From CAZVVT01 sp964630595 (GTDB lineage Bacteria; Chlamydiota; Chlamydiia; Chlamydiales; VFKH01), in assembly GCA_964630595.1 (NCBI GenBank), contig CAZVVT010000001.1, forward strand, positions 186,001-250,000: a stretch of DNA of 64,000 nucleotides. Reading direction: 5' to 3'. This document shows, piece by piece, positions 41,185 to 48,924 of the stretch. The position numbers and the translations under genes were made by a program. The notes beneath the pieces were generated by a model. It saw only the letters and a program-made list of their open reading frames with translations, did no database searches and was not told the origin of the DNA. Each line of letters begins with the position of its first letter. Position 1 is the stretch's first letter.

Positions 41185-41213
41185 GCCTTGGCCTCTAAAT
41201 AAGAGGCCAAGGC
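41185..41213 (-). terminator. Rho-independent terminator of MOMP-like paralogue 4
   Basis: GCCTTGGCCTCT (41185-41196) pairs with AGAGGCCAAGGC (41202-41213) across a 5-base loop. An A-run at 41177-41184 gives the minus-strand U-tract. Confidence 0.92.
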
Positions 41214-41241
41214 CTTCATTCTTTCCAAGCAACGGTGTTGC

Positions 41242-42063
41242 TTAGAAGCGGAATTCTGCTGTAACAGTCGCAGCTTTTTCGTCTACGAAACGAGCTTCGC
41301 CAGAGACAGTCATACGGCCTGCATCCACCAAAGTTGTGCCAAGTGCCCAACCCCAATGACGCTGGCTTTTCAGACCAGGCAATTCGCTAGTCGCATTGAA
41401 GCGTCCGCCCGCATTAGCATGCGCGCTCGACCACTTCACTGCTACGTAGGGTGTCAGCAACGCAACGCGATGCGCGAGCCCTAAGCTTACTTGCCACTCT
41501 TTGTAGCGAGTTGCAGCTGTTGTTCTCGTTGCATGTGTTGAAACTGCACCGTTTTTCACCCATGTCTGAGCATTTGCAGAAGACACGCTTTCGTAGTTCG
41601 CATCAGCGCCCAACGTTGTTGTGCCACAGTTGCAGCCCCAGTTCCAGCACCAGAGAACAGCTTTTGCACCAACAGCCCAGATGGACTTGGTTTCAAAGTT
41701 GATTTCATCGTAGCTGGCTGTTCCAGCAGTGTCCTGAAGCTTTGTGCTCAGGTCTTGCGAAGTTGCACCCCAGACGCCGTAGATATCCAAACGGTCCCAG
41801 AGGTTCAGTGTGAGCACACCAGCGTTTGTGTAAAGGCTGTATGTGTCGATGGTGCCCGTACCAAAACCTGTACGGCCGCTTTCGAGCTTGCGATCAAAAA
41901 CGAAATCACCACGGTAGCCGGCTCTTAGAGACCAGCAGCTGCAGTCGTCACAGAAGAATACTCCATCTGTGGTCTGCATTGGTGCTGCAGGGTTTCCAAC
42001 AGGCGATGCAAAAGCTGCAGTACCTGCCATAACACCTGTCAACAAGGCGAAAAGTTTTTTCAT
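41242..42063 (-). CDS. MOMP-like outer-membrane protein, paralogue 4 (twin of 5)
   Basis: This 273-residue protein has a signal peptide (MKKLFALLTGVMAGTAAFA), then 'CDDCSCWSLRAGYRGDFVFDRKLESGRTG', 'TYSLYTNAGVLTLNLWDRLDIYGVWGATSQDL' and C-terminal 'GEARFVDEKAATVTAEFRF'. After the signal peptide it is near-identical to paralogue 5: the mature proteins differ at a handful of residues, all near the N-terminus. Its DNA shows no difference that I can see over about 610 bases of the 3' part. This indicates recent duplication or gene conversion. A TTGACA promoter precedes it. Confidence 0.93.
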   Translation of the reverse strand: MKKLFALLTGVMAGTAAFASPVGNPAAPMQTTDGVFFCDDCSCWSLRAGYRGDFVFDRKLESGRTGFGTGTIDTYSLYTNAGVLTLNLWDRLDIYGVWGATSQDLSTKLQDTAGTASYDEINFETKSIWAVGAKAVLWCWNWGCNCGTTTLGADANYESVSSANAQTWVKNGAVSTHATRTTAATRYKEWQVSLGLAHRVALLTPYVAVKWSSAHANAGGRFNATSELPGLKSQRHWGWALGTTLVDAGRMTVSGEARFVDEKAATVTAEFRF

Positions 42064-42122
42064 AGTTTCCTAATCCTTCATGAATAATCAGGACCCCAAA
42101 TGTTACTTTGGAGTACGACTGA

Positions 42123-42152
42123 AAAGTACGTTTTCCCGGAGCTTTTTGTCAA
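42123..42152 (-). promoter_or_regulatory. Predicted sigma-70 promoter of MOMP-like paralogue 4
   Basis: On the minus strand, TTGACA (42147-42152) lies 18 bases before TACTTT (42123-42128), about 55 bases upstream of the ATG at 42063. The -35 is a perfect consensus, the -10 only moderate. Confidence 0.55.
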
Positions 42153-42193
42153 ACAGATTCTCCTGAGAATTCCTAGCAACTCTCAAAATAAAA

Positions 42194-42219
42194 AAAGACC
42201 CCAAGTGATTGGGGTCTTT
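42194..42219 (-). terminator. Rho-independent terminator of MOMP-like paralogue 5
   Basis: AAAGACCCCAA (42194-42204) pairs with TTGGGGTCTTT (42209-42219) over a GTGA loop. As at 42188-42193 give the minus-strand U-tract. Confidence 0.92.
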
Positions 42220-42251
42220 CTTACAAATAAGCTATAGCGATGATCTAAAGC

Positions 42252-43073
42252 TTAGAAGCGGAATTCTGCTGTAACAGTCGCAGCTTTTTCGTCTACGAAA
42301 CGAGCTTCGCCAGAGACAGTCATACGGCCTGCATCCACCAAAGTTGTGCCAAGTGCCCAACCCCAATGACGCTGGCTTTTCAGACCAGGCAATTCGCTAG
42401 TCGCATTGAAGCGTCCGCCCGCATTAGCATGCGCGCTCGACCACTTCACTGCTACGTAGGGTGTCAGCAACGCAACGCGATGCGCGAGCCCTAAGCTTAC
42501 TTGCCACTCTTTGTAGCGAGTTGCAGCTGTTGTTCTCGTTGCATGTGTTGAAACTGCACCGTTTTTCACCCATGTCTGAGCATTTGCAGAAGACACGCTT
42601 TCGTAGTTCGCATCAGCGCCCAACGTTGTTGTGCCACAGTTGCAGCCCCAGTTCCAGCACCAGAGAACAGCTTTTGCACCAACAGCCCAGATGGACTTGG
42701 TTTCAAAGTTGATTTCATCGTAGCTGGCTGTTCCAGCAGTGTCCTGAAGCTTTGTGCTCAGGTCTTGCGAAGTTGCACCCCAGACGCCGTAGATATCCAA
42801 ACGGTCCCAGAGGTTCAGTGTGAGCACACCAGCGTTTGTGTAAAGGCTGTATGTGTCGATGGTGCCCGAACCAAAACCGGTACGGCCGCTTTCGAGCTTG
42901 CGATCGAAAACGAAATCACCACGGTAGCCCGCTCTTAGAGACCAGCAGCTGCAGTCGTCACAGAAAAATACGCCATCTGTGTACTGCATTGGTGCTGCAG
43001 GATTTCCTACGGGTGCTGCGAATGCAGAGCCGGCAGCTGCCAAGCCTGCTACAAGAGCAAGTAATTTCTTCAT
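42252..43073 (-). CDS. MOMP-like outer-membrane protein, paralogue 5 (twin of 4)
   Basis: This 273-residue protein has a signal peptide (MKKLLALVAGLAAAGSAFA) that differs from that of its twin, after which both read the same apart from scattered residues ('MQYTDGVFF' versus 'MQTTDGVFF'). Barrel strands, N-terminal Cys cluster (CDDCSC) and terminal Phe are as in the other copies. GGAG is five bases before the start. A 220-base upstream gap holds AT-rich promoter-like sequence and no gene. Dosage increase or antigenic replacement could explain the retention of two near-identical porins. Confidence 0.93.
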   Translation of the reverse strand: MKKLLALVAGLAAAGSAFAAPVGNPAAPMQYTDGVFFCDDCSCWSLRAGYRGDFVFDRKLESGRTGFGSGTIDTYSLYTNAGVLTLNLWDRLDIYGVWGATSQDLSTKLQDTAGTASYDEINFETKSIWAVGAKAVLWCWNWGCNCGTTTLGADANYESVSSANAQTWVKNGAVSTHATRTTAATRYKEWQVSLGLAHRVALLTPYVAVKWSSAHANAGGRFNATSELPGLKSQRHWGWALGTTLVDAGRMTVSGEARFVDEKAATVTAEFRF

Positions 43074-43294
43074 ATCACTCCAATGATTATCGAGTTATGG
43101 CTCTTCTGCTTTTTGCTAAGCGTCAAGCACATATCCTTTCAAGTTACGTAGCTTATATATAGGACGAAGTCCCCAATTTTTCCAACTCTTTTCTGCAAGG
43201 GCAAAAAACGATCCCTCTTTTCTCCTCAGAAAACCCATTTTGTTTCATTAAAAAGTCGTTACCAAAAGAGCTTCGATTGTTAAATTTTCGTAAA

Positions 43295-44110
43295 TCAAAA
43301 ACGAATGTCGGCACTTATAGTGGCCGCCTTTTCATCCACAAAGCGCGCTTCCGCCGTGATAGCGACACAGCCCCAATCCACAAAAGTGGCTCCCACGGCC
43401 CATCCCAAATGCCGTTGGCTAGTAGCGCTCAGCAGCGACGTGGTCACAGTGCTGCCATGATCTCTCTGCCCTGTGAGCGAGGCGCGCGCGGCCGACCACT
43501 TGATCGCCACATAGGGGGTCACTTTAGCCACTTTGTGACCCAACATGCAGGCCACTTGCCACTCATAGTAAGTAGCCGTAGCAGGCACAATAGCCGCTCC
43601 ACCACCCGTTACAATCGTGTCATTATGCAGCCACGTTTCGGAATTCTCTGTCACTGTTTTTTCATAGCAAGCATCTAATCCTAAATATGTTGTGCCATAA
43701 TTACAGCCCCAGTTTTGGCACCACAGAGTGATCTTGCCTCCCGCACCCCAGATTGACTTTGTCTCAAAATTGACCGTTTCGTAATTCGGTGTTCCCGCCG
43801 AGCTACTGTATTTCGAATCCAAATTTTGTGAGCACGATCCACAAAAGGCATAAATATCGACGCACTGACAGAAATTCATGGTAAACACCCCCTCATTGCA
43901 ATAGAGGCTATAGGTGTCGATCGTATGATTGATGTCTTGAAGCTTGCGATTATAGACAAAATCTCCTCGATATCCCGCTCTCACAGAGATGAAGGTGTGA
44001 GGATTTTCTGGGAACATATCCCTTGTCTCTTGTTGAGGAAGAGCGGGATTTCCCACAGGCGCAGCATAAGCTCGGGTGAGTAGCAAAAGAAAAAGGAGGG
44101 ATTTTCTCAT
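43295..44110 (-). CDS. MOMP-like outer-membrane protein, paralogue 6
   Basis: This 271-residue protein has a signal peptide (MRKSLLFLLLLTRAYA). 'VGNPALPQQETRDMFPENPHTFISVRAGYRGDFVYNRKLQDI' lacks the Cys cluster of the others at this place but has extra Cys in 'FCQCVDIYAFCGSCSQNLDSKY'. It ends 'EARFVDEKAATISADIRF'. Redistribution of Cys suggests different disulfide contacts. First gene of the array in the direction of transcription; it lies 12 bases after hflX. Confidence 0.9.
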   Translation of the reverse strand: MRKSLLFLLLLTRAYAAPVGNPALPQQETRDMFPENPHTFISVRAGYRGDFVYNRKLQDINHTIDTYSLYCNEGVFTMNFCQCVDIYAFCGSCSQNLDSKYSSSAGTPNYETVNFETKSIWGAGGKITLWCQNWGCNYGTTYLGLDACYEKTVTENSETWLHNDTIVTGGGAAIVPATATYYEWQVACMLGHKVAKVTPYVAIKWSAARASLTGQRDHGSTVTTSLLSATSQRHLGWAVGATFVDWGCVAITAEARFVDEKAATISADIRF

Positions 44111-44122
44111 AGCCTCAAGATC

Positions 44123-45391
44123 CTACTCTACTTGATATTTTTCGCAAGGACCGATCAGTGGAGGAGGAAGCTCTGCTTTGATGAGCACATTGTTTTCTTC
44201 GAAATCTTTGGAGAGCACTTTACCCTGCTTCTCGATGCGCGCAATGAGGGCAAAATCGGACTGCGGAATGGAAAGCGAAAGGGTCTGCCAACCCTGCATA
44301 GCAGCTTTTTCCAAAGCTTGCAGCAGATCCTCAAACCCCTCATGGGTGAGCGCCGAAATGCAGATCGAAGGAGCAAAGCGCAGGCGCAAGCGATTTACCA
44401 CCATCTGATCTTCGACGGCATCGATCTTATTCAACACCGTGATGATCGGTTTTTTCTCCGCTTTGAGCTCTTTGAGTACAGCCAAAGTGGCCTCCGCCTG
44501 CGCTTGCGCTTCTGGATGGCTAGCATCGATGAGGTGAATTAACACATCCGCCTCTGTCGCCTCTTCCAAAGTGCTGCGAAAGGCTGCCACCAGTGTGTGA
44601 GGCAGCTTTTTAATGAAGCCGACTGTATCGATCAGAAGAATTTCCTTGCGATCCGGCAAGCGATATTTGCGCGTCGTGGTATCCAGAGTGGCAAAAAGCT
44701 TATCTTCAACCAGCACATCGGCTTGTGTAAGCGCCTTCAGCAGCGTCGATTTTCCCGCGTTGGTATAGCCCACGATGGCAAATGTAGGAATGCCTTGCCG
44801 CTCGCGCGCTTTGCGCTGCGTGCTTCTTGTAGCACGCACTACTTTGAGCTCTTTTTCCAGCTGTAGCAACTCATCGCGCAACATGCGGCGGTCCAACTCA
44901 ATCTGCTTTTCGCCCTCCCCCTTTGTCTGTGCGCCGCCCCCCTTTTGCCTCGACAAGTGCGTCCAGAGCCTCTTTAGGCGCGGCATTTGGAAGCGAATCA
45001 TCGCCGTTTCAATCTGCAACTTCGCTTCCCGCGTCTTTGCATGATGCAAAAAGACCTGTAGAATGACCTCAGTGCGGTCCATGACCGGAATCGCGAAAAG
45101 CTTTTCTAGATTGCGCTGCTGCGAAGGGCTCAACTCATCATCGAAGATCACCACCCCACATTTTTCCTCTTTGGCCAACTTCGCCAGCTCCTCAATCTTC
45201 CCGCTTCCCAACAGGGTTGCAGCGGTGATTTGGCGTAAGGGGCAGGGCATAGCAATCCCCTCTGCTAGCCCTAAAGTATCGCTTAAACGTGCCAGCTCTT
45301 TGAGAGAATCCACACAGGCTTCTCGGTGGTTGGTGAATGTGCCGACTAAAAGAGGTTTAGTGGTCGAGTCTAAAGGAAAATTGGAGGCCAT
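44123..45391 (-). CDS. hflX: Ribosome-associated GTPase HflX
   Basis: The 422-residue HflX has its N-terminal domain ('ATLLGSGKIEELAKLAKEEKCGVVIFDDELSPSQQRNLE', 'VMDRTEVILQVF') and the coiled coil 'LSRQKGGGAQTKGEGEKQIELDRR'. The G domain follows: G1 'GYTNAGKSTLLK', G3 'DTVGFIKKLPHTLV', G4 'NKID'. HflX splits stalled or heat-stressed ribosomes. ATG 45391 is used; TTG 45394 is also in frame. Its start overlaps the MBL gene by 35 bases, the same adjacency as in Chlamydia. Confidence 0.95.
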   Translation of the reverse strand: MASNFPLDSTTKPLLVGTFTNHREACVDSLKELARLSDTLGLAEGIAMPCPLRQITAATLLGSGKIEELAKLAKEEKCGVVIFDDELSPSQQRNLEKLFAIPVMDRTEVILQVFLHHAKTREAKLQIETAMIRFQMPRLKRLWTHLSRQKGGGAQTKGEGEKQIELDRRMLRDELLQLEKELKVVRATRSTQRKARERQGIPTFAIVGYTNAGKSTLLKALTQADVLVEDKLFATLDTTTRKYRLPDRKEILLIDTVGFIKKLPHTLVAAFRSTLEEATEADVLIHLIDASHPEAQAQAEATLAVLKELKAEKKPIITVLNKIDAVEDQMVVNRLRLRFAPSICISALTHEGFEDLLQALEKAAMQGWQTLSLSIPQSDFALIARIEKQGKVLSKDFEENNVLIKAELPPPLIGPCEKYQVE

Positions 45392-46172
45392 CAAAAGCGG
45401 GTTCTATGTAAGGGGGTAGATGTTGACGCAGGGAATAATAATCAATTTCATGGCCCATATGGGTCAAGTAGCAACGCTTCGGCTTGAGGCGCTGGCAAAA
45501 TTCCACCGCTTGATCGAGGTTAAAGTGCATCCGCGACTCCGTCAGTCGATGACACCCCAGAATAAGAGTGTCTACCCCTTTCAGCGCTGTGAAAATCTCC
45601 TCAGAAAACTGCTTAATATCGGTCACATAGGCAAAAGAGCCAACGCGAAAACCCGTTACAGGCATATCGGGTTGTGAGTATGTAAAATACTGAATAGGAA
45701 CGCATTGAAACTCTATACTCCCCTTTTCTTGGGGGAGAGTAACGAAACGGAAGCGCGCGACGGTGGCATCATCTTTATGCATCATATAATAGTAGCGCTT
45801 CTCCAAGTCCTCTAACGATTCCTTGGAAAGCAGACAGTCGATAGGTTCTTTTTTTCGGATGCAGTAGATGCGCAGGTCATCAATGCCCGCGATGTGATCG
45901 AAGTGGGTGTGAGTCAACAAAAGCCCATCTACTTTTTGCAAGTTATGAGCCAGCGCCTGCCTGCGAAAATCGGGTCCACAGTCAACCAAAAGGGTCTTTC
46001 CCCCTGCGATGATGAGAATTGAGGGGCGCAATCGCTTGTTGAAGGGTGAGCCACTGCAGCAAATGCGGCAATCGCATGCAGCAACGGGAACTCCCATAGA
46101 GCTCCCCGAACCTAAAACGATGACCTTTCCACCCACAGTCTGGTACAATAGCCGCTTTTTATGACTATACAC
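45357..46172 (-). CDS. Metallo-beta-lactamase-fold hydrolase (PhnP-like)
   Basis: This is an MBL-fold protein of about 271 residues. It shows 'VIVLGSGSSMGVPVAACDC', 'DCGPDFRRQAL', the metal site 'LLTHTHFDHIAGIDDLR' (H-x-H-x-D-H), and late His in 'GCHRL' and 'YLTHMGHEIDY'. PhnP-type members are phosphodiesterases. The start is unclear: TTG 46184, GTG 46172 or GTG 46136. GTG 46172 is used because it sits in a context mirrored at the divergent gene. The 5' end lies inside a 175-bp palindrome. It overlaps hflX. Confidence 0.88.
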   Translation of the reverse strand: MYSHKKRLLYQTVGGKVIVLGSGSSMGVPVAACDCRICCSGSPFNKRLRPSILIIAGGKTLLVDCGPDFRRQALAHNLQKVDGLLLTHTHFDHIAGIDDLRIYCIRKKEPIDCLLSKESLEDLEKRYYYMMHKDDATVARFRFVTLPQEKGSIEFQCVPIQYFTYSQPDMPVTGFRVGSFAYVTDIKQFSEEIFTALKGVDTLILGCHRLTESRMHFNLDQAVEFCQRLKPKRCYLTHMGHEIDYYSLRQHLPPYIEPAFDGLQFSFRLDH

Positions 46173-46340
46173 AAACAATCTCAAGAATTGGTTTCTGCCG
46201 GCGTCGGCAATGCTTTGCCTTTCAGCCCGCCTGCATCGCTCAACTTATTCAAGTTGAGCTGCTTCGGTGCCAACTGCGTTTGGCTGAAATGCAAAGCGCC
46301 TCCTTGGCATATTCCCAATTTTTGAGGTTGTTTGTGTATA
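46166..46340. repeat. 175-bp imperfect palindrome spanning two divergent gene starts
   Basis: The outer arms TATACACAAACAATCTCAAG (46166-46185) onward match the reverse complement of the right end (to 46340) at 24 of 26 positions. A middle block (GCTTTGC-TTTCAGCC) also pairs. The centre is a perfect 9-bp hairpin, GCTCAACTT-ATTC-AAGTTGAGC (46238-46259). The arrangement resembles a palindromic repeat element or a MITE-like insertion; no second copy was noticed in this window. It supplies similar 'TTGAG-TTGTTTGTGTAT' start contexts to both divergent genes. Confidence 0.8.
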
Positions 46341-47113
46341 TTGCAATCGTAGGAACAGGATTAGTTGGGCTGGCCACCGGCTACCTTCTACAAAAAGCGG
46401 GTCATAGCGTCACCCTTTTTACTCATGGACCAGGCGCCTCCGAAGCCACTTCCGGCCTTCTTAACCCCTATATCGGACCTAAGATGCGGCGCGCTCCGCA
46501 AGCGGACGAGGGGCTCAAAGCTACTTTAGATCTCATCGAAGAAGTAGCTCCAGAGGCAAAACTCCCCTACCCTCTTTTTCGCGGCGATATCTTGATCGAA
46601 GAAGGGCGTATCATCGATACCTCCTGTTACCTTGCGGCGCTGCGCAAACATCTAACGATCGTGGAGCATAAGATTGAGCATCTTGATGAGCTGGCAAGTT
46701 ATGAGGCCCGCATTATTGCAGCGGGTGCTGGCTCCTTTTCCATCGGCGGCATTCCCTTGATCAAACACCAACTCATCAAAGGGCAGTCCCTTATTATAGA
46801 AGGCACGAGTGATAGAGCTCTTTTGGACAAGGGCCATCTCGTTCCTCATAAGGGTCATCTACTTTTGGGGTCCACCTACGAACACGCCCCCTTCTCTTTG
46901 GGACCAGATAGAGAAACCGCTATTCGGCTGCTACAACCTAAAAGTCGAGTGCTCGATTGCCTTTGGGGCATCCGCGTTTCTTCTGCTGACAAAGTCACCC
47001 CCATTCATGAAAAGATCGACCCCAAGACATGGCTCTTGACCGGCTTTGGCTCCCGCGGTCTCTTGCTTCATGCCCTTTATGCCCATCGCATGCTACACTT
47101 TTTGGACCAATGA
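46334..47113 (+). CDS. FAD-dependent oxidoreductase (DAO family)
   Basis: This protein is about 259 residues from GTG 46334 (GAGG six bases upstream). It has the FAD-binding Rossmann motif 'IAIVGTGLVGLATGYLLQKAGHSVTLF' and 'ASEATSGLLNPYIGPKMR', as in the D-amino-acid oxidase/MnmC-C fold. C-terminal 'GIRVSSADKVTPIHE...TGFGSRGLLLHALYAHRML' (second FAD-contact Gly motif) follows. It is shorter than most DAO proteins (about 350-400), with a compact substrate domain. Substrate unknown. Its stop overlaps the queE start (ATGA). Confidence 0.8.
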   Translation: MYIAIVGTGLVGLATGYLLQKAGHSVTLFTHGPGASEATSGLLNPYIGPKMRRAPQADEGLKATLDLIEEVAPEAKLPYPLFRGDILIEEGRIIDTSCYLAALRKHLTIVEHKIEHLDELASYEARIIAAGAGSFSIGGIPLIKHQLIKGQSLIIEGTSDRALLDKGHLVPHKGHLLLGSTYEHAPFSLGPDRETAIRLLQPKSRVLDCLWGIRVSSADKVTPIHEKIDPKTWLLTGFGSRGLLLHALYAHRMLHFLDQ

Positions 47114-47748
47114 CTCTACAGATCACGGAAATTTTTGAGAGCGTACAAGGTGAAACTTCTTTTGCCGGGCTGCCCACCACCTTCATTCGCTTGACCGGAT
47201 GCAATTTACGCTGCAGCTGGTGCGATACCACCTACTCATTTCATGGCGGAGTGAAAATGGAGATGGGTGCCGTAGTACAAAAAGCGGAAGAGTACGCTCA
47301 CCGCCATGTCTGCATCACCGGCGGCGAACCCCTTCTGCAAAAAGAGGTGCACGCACTGATGCGCGCTTTGTGTGAGAAAGGGTTTATCGTAAGCCTAGAA
47401 ACCAGCGGCTCTCTTCCCATTGATCAAGTTGATCCGCGCGTACACATCATTTTAGATCTGAAGTGTCCCGGGAGCGCGATGTCGCATAAAAACCACCTCC
47501 CCAATCTCGATCTCATTGAAGCAAAAGACCAGGTGAAGTTTGTCATTGCTGATCGTGGTGATTTTGATTGGGCACTGCCCTTTATCCATCAGCTCAAAGA
47601 GCGGGGCTGTCAACTGCTGATCTCTCCCGTTTTTGGAAAACTCGACCCACAACTGGTTGTGCAGTGGATTTTATCCTCGGAGTTACCTCTTCGTTTAAAC
47701 CTACAAACGCATAAGTATATTTGGGAGCCTGCAACTCGTGGCGTATGA
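47110..47748 (+). CDS. queE: 7-carboxy-7-deazaguanine synthase
   Basis: The 212-residue radical-SAM enzyme has 'GCNLRCSWCDTTYSFHGG', with the C-x3-C-x2-C 4Fe-4S site, 'EIFESVQGETSFAGLPTTFIRLTG', 'CITGGEPLLQ' and 'SLETSGSLP'. It makes CDG, the 7-deazaguanine core precursor of queuosine. ATG 47110 overlaps the preceding stop, and its 3' end overlaps queC by 11 bases. Chlamydial relatives vary in whether they make queuosine; both genes here imply a de novo route from CPH4. Confidence 0.95.
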   Translation: MTLQITEIFESVQGETSFAGLPTTFIRLTGCNLRCSWCDTTYSFHGGVKMEMGAVVQKAEEYAHRHVCITGGEPLLQKEVHALMRALCEKGFIVSLETSGSLPIDQVDPRVHIILDLKCPGSAMSHKNHLPNLDLIEAKDQVKFVIADRGDFDWALPFIHQLKERGCQLLISPVFGKLDPQLVVQWILSSELPLRLNLQTHKYIWEPATRGV

Positions 47749-48355
47749 TGCCCTTGTTTTACTCAGTGGCGGTTTGGATTCATGCGCTCTTCTTGCTTGG
47801 GTGATTGCGCAAAAACGCTCTCCCATCACAGTGAGCTTTGACTATGGCCAACTCTGGCGCCCTGAACTGCGCGCTGCTGCACAGATTGCCGAGCACTACC
47901 AAGTGCCGCACCAAGTCATTGCGCTACCCCATCTACAGACAAACCACTTGGTGGCAAAGGGAAGAACCACACAGGAAATTGCTGCCGGCGACATCCCCTC
48001 CACCTACGTTCCGGCACGCAACACTGTACTACTCTCTTTGGCCGTATCAATCGCTGAGGGCTTAGACATTCGCGACCTCTACTACGGCGCCAACCAGCAG
48101 GACCGGGCCGGCTACCCTGACTGCCGCCCTGCCTACCTGGCCGCCTTTAATGAGATGCTGCGCCTGGGGCAAAAGACCCCTTGCACCATCCATACCCCTT
48201 TTAGCGACTTAAACAAGCGCCAAATCGGCGACTTAGGCAGGCAGCTAGGCGCTCCTCTAGAGATGAGCTTTAGCTGTTATGCTCCCGAAATCGACTTACC
48301 TTGTGGCAGCTGCGACGCTTGCGTTCTACGCCGAGAGGCCTTTATCCTGAGGTGA
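47738..48355 (+). CDS. queC: 7-cyano-7-deazaguanine synthase
   Basis: The 205-residue QueC has 'VLLSGGLDSCALLAW' (PP-loop), 'STYVPARNTVLLSLAVSIAEG', 'YGANQQDRAGYPDCRPAYLAAFNEML', and the zinc-binding cysteines of 'CYAPEIDLPCGSCDACVLR'. It converts CDG to preQ0 with ATP and ammonia. The start is GTG 47738, overlapping queE. It is followed by a gene starting at its own stop (TGATG). Confidence 0.95.
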   Translation: MAYDALVLLSGGLDSCALLAWVIAQKRSPITVSFDYGQLWRPELRAAAQIAEHYQVPHQVIALPHLQTNHLVAKGRTTQEIAAGDIPSTYVPARNTVLLSLAVSIAEGLDIRDLYYGANQQDRAGYPDCRPAYLAAFNEMLRLGQKTPCTIHTPFSDLNKRQIGDLGRQLGAPLEMSFSCYAPEIDLPCGSCDACVLRREAFILR

Positions 48356-48924
48356 TGGACGAGTTCTTGGATTTAGTACAATCGACACTTGCGATGATCC
48401 GCCCTAAAAAACGCATTATGACAGCAGAAGTCGTTGTTGCTGAAGTCGTTGCAAAGCCCGTTGAGCACGAAGAAGTAGTGACCAAAGAAAAGCCTGAACA
48501 AAAACCCACTCTCCCCCGCAACAAAGAGCTGCTCGAGCAGGCCTACCCGGGGATGAAATTTGTGGGCGCCCTGCCCGACGACAGTGTGGCGAAGCAGATC
48601 AAAGAGCGCTGGCAGAGCAGCCCGGCCTCCAAACCCGTGTGGATTGTGACTAACGAGCAACCTCATCCGATGCTCTTCGATCTAGAGCGCGCAATCACCG
48701 AGCGACTTAAAGCCTGCGCACTGATCGTCCATCCCACTGCAGGAAATCCAGAATTCCTTATCGTAGAAGAGGGCTGTGAGGCACTTGCGGAAAAATGGCC
48801 GAAGGCAAAACTGTTGGTGATTCCCACCGCTGCTACGATGGCGGCGAATCCTGCGTTGAAAACCCAAGTTTGGAAAAAGCTACAGGCCCATGTTTGCCTC
48901 GATTCTCCTCGAAAACGGCTTTGA
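48355..48924 (+). CDS. Hypothetical protein between queC and priA
   Basis: This 189-residue protein starts at ATG 48355, overlapping the queC TGA (TGATG) with GAGGTG just upstream. It has a flexible Lys/Glu/Val-rich segment (about 18-60) and then a compact alpha/beta domain ('VWIVTNEQPHPMLFDLERAITERLKACALIVHPTAGNPEFLIVEEG' read in parts) without known motifs. The priA gene begins inside its last 35 bases. It is soluble. No function can be read; translational coupling on both sides suggests joint expression with priA. Confidence 0.7.
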   Translation: MDEFLDLVQSTLAMIRPKKRIMTAEVVVAEVVAKPVEHEEVVTKEKPEQKPTLPRNKELLEQAYPGMKFVGALPDDSVAKQIKERWQSSPASKPVWIVTNEQPHPMLFDLERAITERLKACALIVHPTAGNPEFLIVEEGCEALAEKWPKAKLLVIPTAATMAANPALKTQVWKKLQAHVCLDSPRKRL

